A stretch of 16,981 nt of DNA from Smittium culicis (lineage: Eukaryota; Kickxellomycota; Harpellomycetes; Harpellales; Legeriomycetaceae): positions 1-16,981 of the forward strand of contig LSSN01001736.1 of assembly GCA_001970855.1 (NCBI GenBank). The letters run 5' to 3'. The notes under the pieces are model-generated. The model was not told the DNA's origin. It searched no databases and was given only the letters and a program-made list of their open reading frames with translations. Of this stretch, positions 16,253-16,981 are shown piece by piece. A program made the position numbers and the translations under genes. How positions within the stretch are numbered: the stretch's first letter is position 1; each line of letters opens with the position of its first letter.

Positions 16253-16946
16253 TTCCGATATTCTAGAATAGGATATGATTCTTTCTCAAACAAAAAAATT
16301 TTTTTTTTATTTTTTATAGATCAATGATATTTTGTTTATAACATTTTAATCTTGATTTTACCAATATTTATCAAACTTGGTATTCATTTATTTTGTGATA
16401 ATTATGAAGTTATTAAGTTTTAGTAACCTAATTTTTTTCAATTAAAGTTTTATTTTTATTTTGTAAATTCATACACGCACTTAAGTGATTCACCAGCCCT
16501 CTTGAACCAATGTCCAGCTCTCTCTCTCTCTCTATTAGAAAAGTTTTTCTTGGGCGAGCCAATAGGATTAGAGAATCTATAAAATTTTATTTCTTATCTA
16601 CTATTCACTTTTTTTTACGCCCTTAATAAATAAAATTGACTATAACCATCGAACACGTAGTCTATCGACTTTAACTTATTAATACAACTTTGTTGACCTA
16701 GCCAAGAGCTACATTTGGGTACAAGTTTGGTCTCTTTAGACAAAGTTTAACTTTTGCAATTAAATTGTAAGTGCCCAAGTTTGGTGCACGGTTTTAATTA
16801 GCCAAATCGAGAAAAAAAAAGTACGCAAATCGCCGAATTTAACGAATTTGATTATTTCGACTAATTTGCGACACAAAAAAAAGCCTGCACAAAAAAAATA
16901 AAAAATAAAAAAGCAAAGCAAAAAAAACACCCCAATTTACTCAAGT
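16253..16946. other. Spacer between the GH3 gene and the next gene
   Basis: This holds the 3' end of the GH3 transcript and probably the promoter of the next gene. Just after the stop lies a 12-bp palindrome TATTCTAGAATA (16259-16270), then long T-rich tracts (about 16290-16320) that could serve 3'-end formation. No clear AATAAA lies close to the stop. Further right are (CT)8 at 16518-16533 and a 10-bp direct repeat CAAGTTTGGT (16722-16731 and 16776-16785). No ORF is supported. Confidence 0.5.
16824..16870. promoter_or_regulatory. Interrupted dyad upstream of the right-edge gene
   Basis: CGCAAAT (16824-16830) pairs with ATTTGCG (16864-16870), and inside it CGAA (16834-16837) pairs with TTCG (16856-16859). 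The centre holds the direct repeat CGAATTT (16834-16840 and 16843-16849). It ends about 76 bases before the ATG at 16947. Location and symmetry fit a regulatory-protein site or part of the promoter; no known factor is claimed. Confidence 0.35.
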
Positions 16947-16981
16947 ATGGTCATTAGAAAGCCCGTAAAACGTGCTAGAAC
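16947..16981 (+). CDS. N-terminal stub of a basic protein, cut by the window edge
   Basis: ATG at 16947 starts a frame reading MVIRKPVKRAR that runs off the right edge, 11 codons plus two bases. An in-frame TAA at 16899-16901 blocks extension upstream, so this is the first ATG of the frame. Five of the 11 residues are Lys or Arg. GC content rises here relative to the A-rich leader, and a structured upstream region precedes it. The family cannot be told from so little. It would be co-oriented with the GH3 gene, 694 bp downstream, and separately transcribed. Confidence 0.4.
   Translation, partial: MVIRKPVKRAR

Overview
The window is an AT-rich stretch of a eukaryotic nuclear genome. It carries one clearly intact gene, a fungal-type secreted GH3 beta-glucosidase-like protein, in about 17 kb, along with many decayed mobile elements. 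The intron-free long ORF, TATA-like box, poly(A) tracts, Ty3/gypsy relic and TTAA-targeting MITEs point to a small-genome eukaryote, most likely a fungus. An early-diverging, AT-rich lineage is my inference; nothing in the window proves the taxon.

Left edge (1-940): a GC-rich stub of a possible gene runs off the left end on the minus strand (75 to 1). Beside it is a nested palindromic structure with 72-bp perfect inverted repeats (209-510, and a near-palindrome at 181-280). An A22 tract preceded by a B-box-like motif follows at 895-936.

Middle left (940-8230): no living gene. A badly decayed Ty3/gypsy retrotransposon lies on the minus strand. Translating all three reverse frames piecewise gives, in the correct order, protease (about 6120-6167), reverse transcriptase (about 4837-5300), RNase H (about 4221-4500) and integrase (about 3426-3869), all broken by stops and frameshifts. 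Possible gag sequence may lie at 6168-7604. LTRs were not found. Pentamer and decamer simple repeats occupy 7637-8067.

Middle right (8227-11780): a dense nest of one roughly 189-bp MITE family. It has TTAA target sites and CCC...GGG ends, the hallmark of piggyBac-type elements. Eight copies lie in both orientations, intermingled with a second, longer repeat family (called P here) that exists in at least three or four diverged copies. Comparing the P copies shows MITEs present at different TTAA sites in different copies.

Right (11780-16981): a gene-free AT-rich upstream region, a TATA-like box at 13732, and the GH3 gene (13811-16252, 813 codons with the preferred start). Next is an AT-rich spacer with short repeats and a dyad, then the first 11 codons of a possible further gene on the plus strand (16947 onward). 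The GH3 protein keeps the nucleophile and several sugar-binding residues. The segment that normally supplies the general acid/base glutamate, however, has glutamine and asparagine where acids are expected. This makes altered or lost catalysis a real possibility and is the most interesting protein-level observation in the window.
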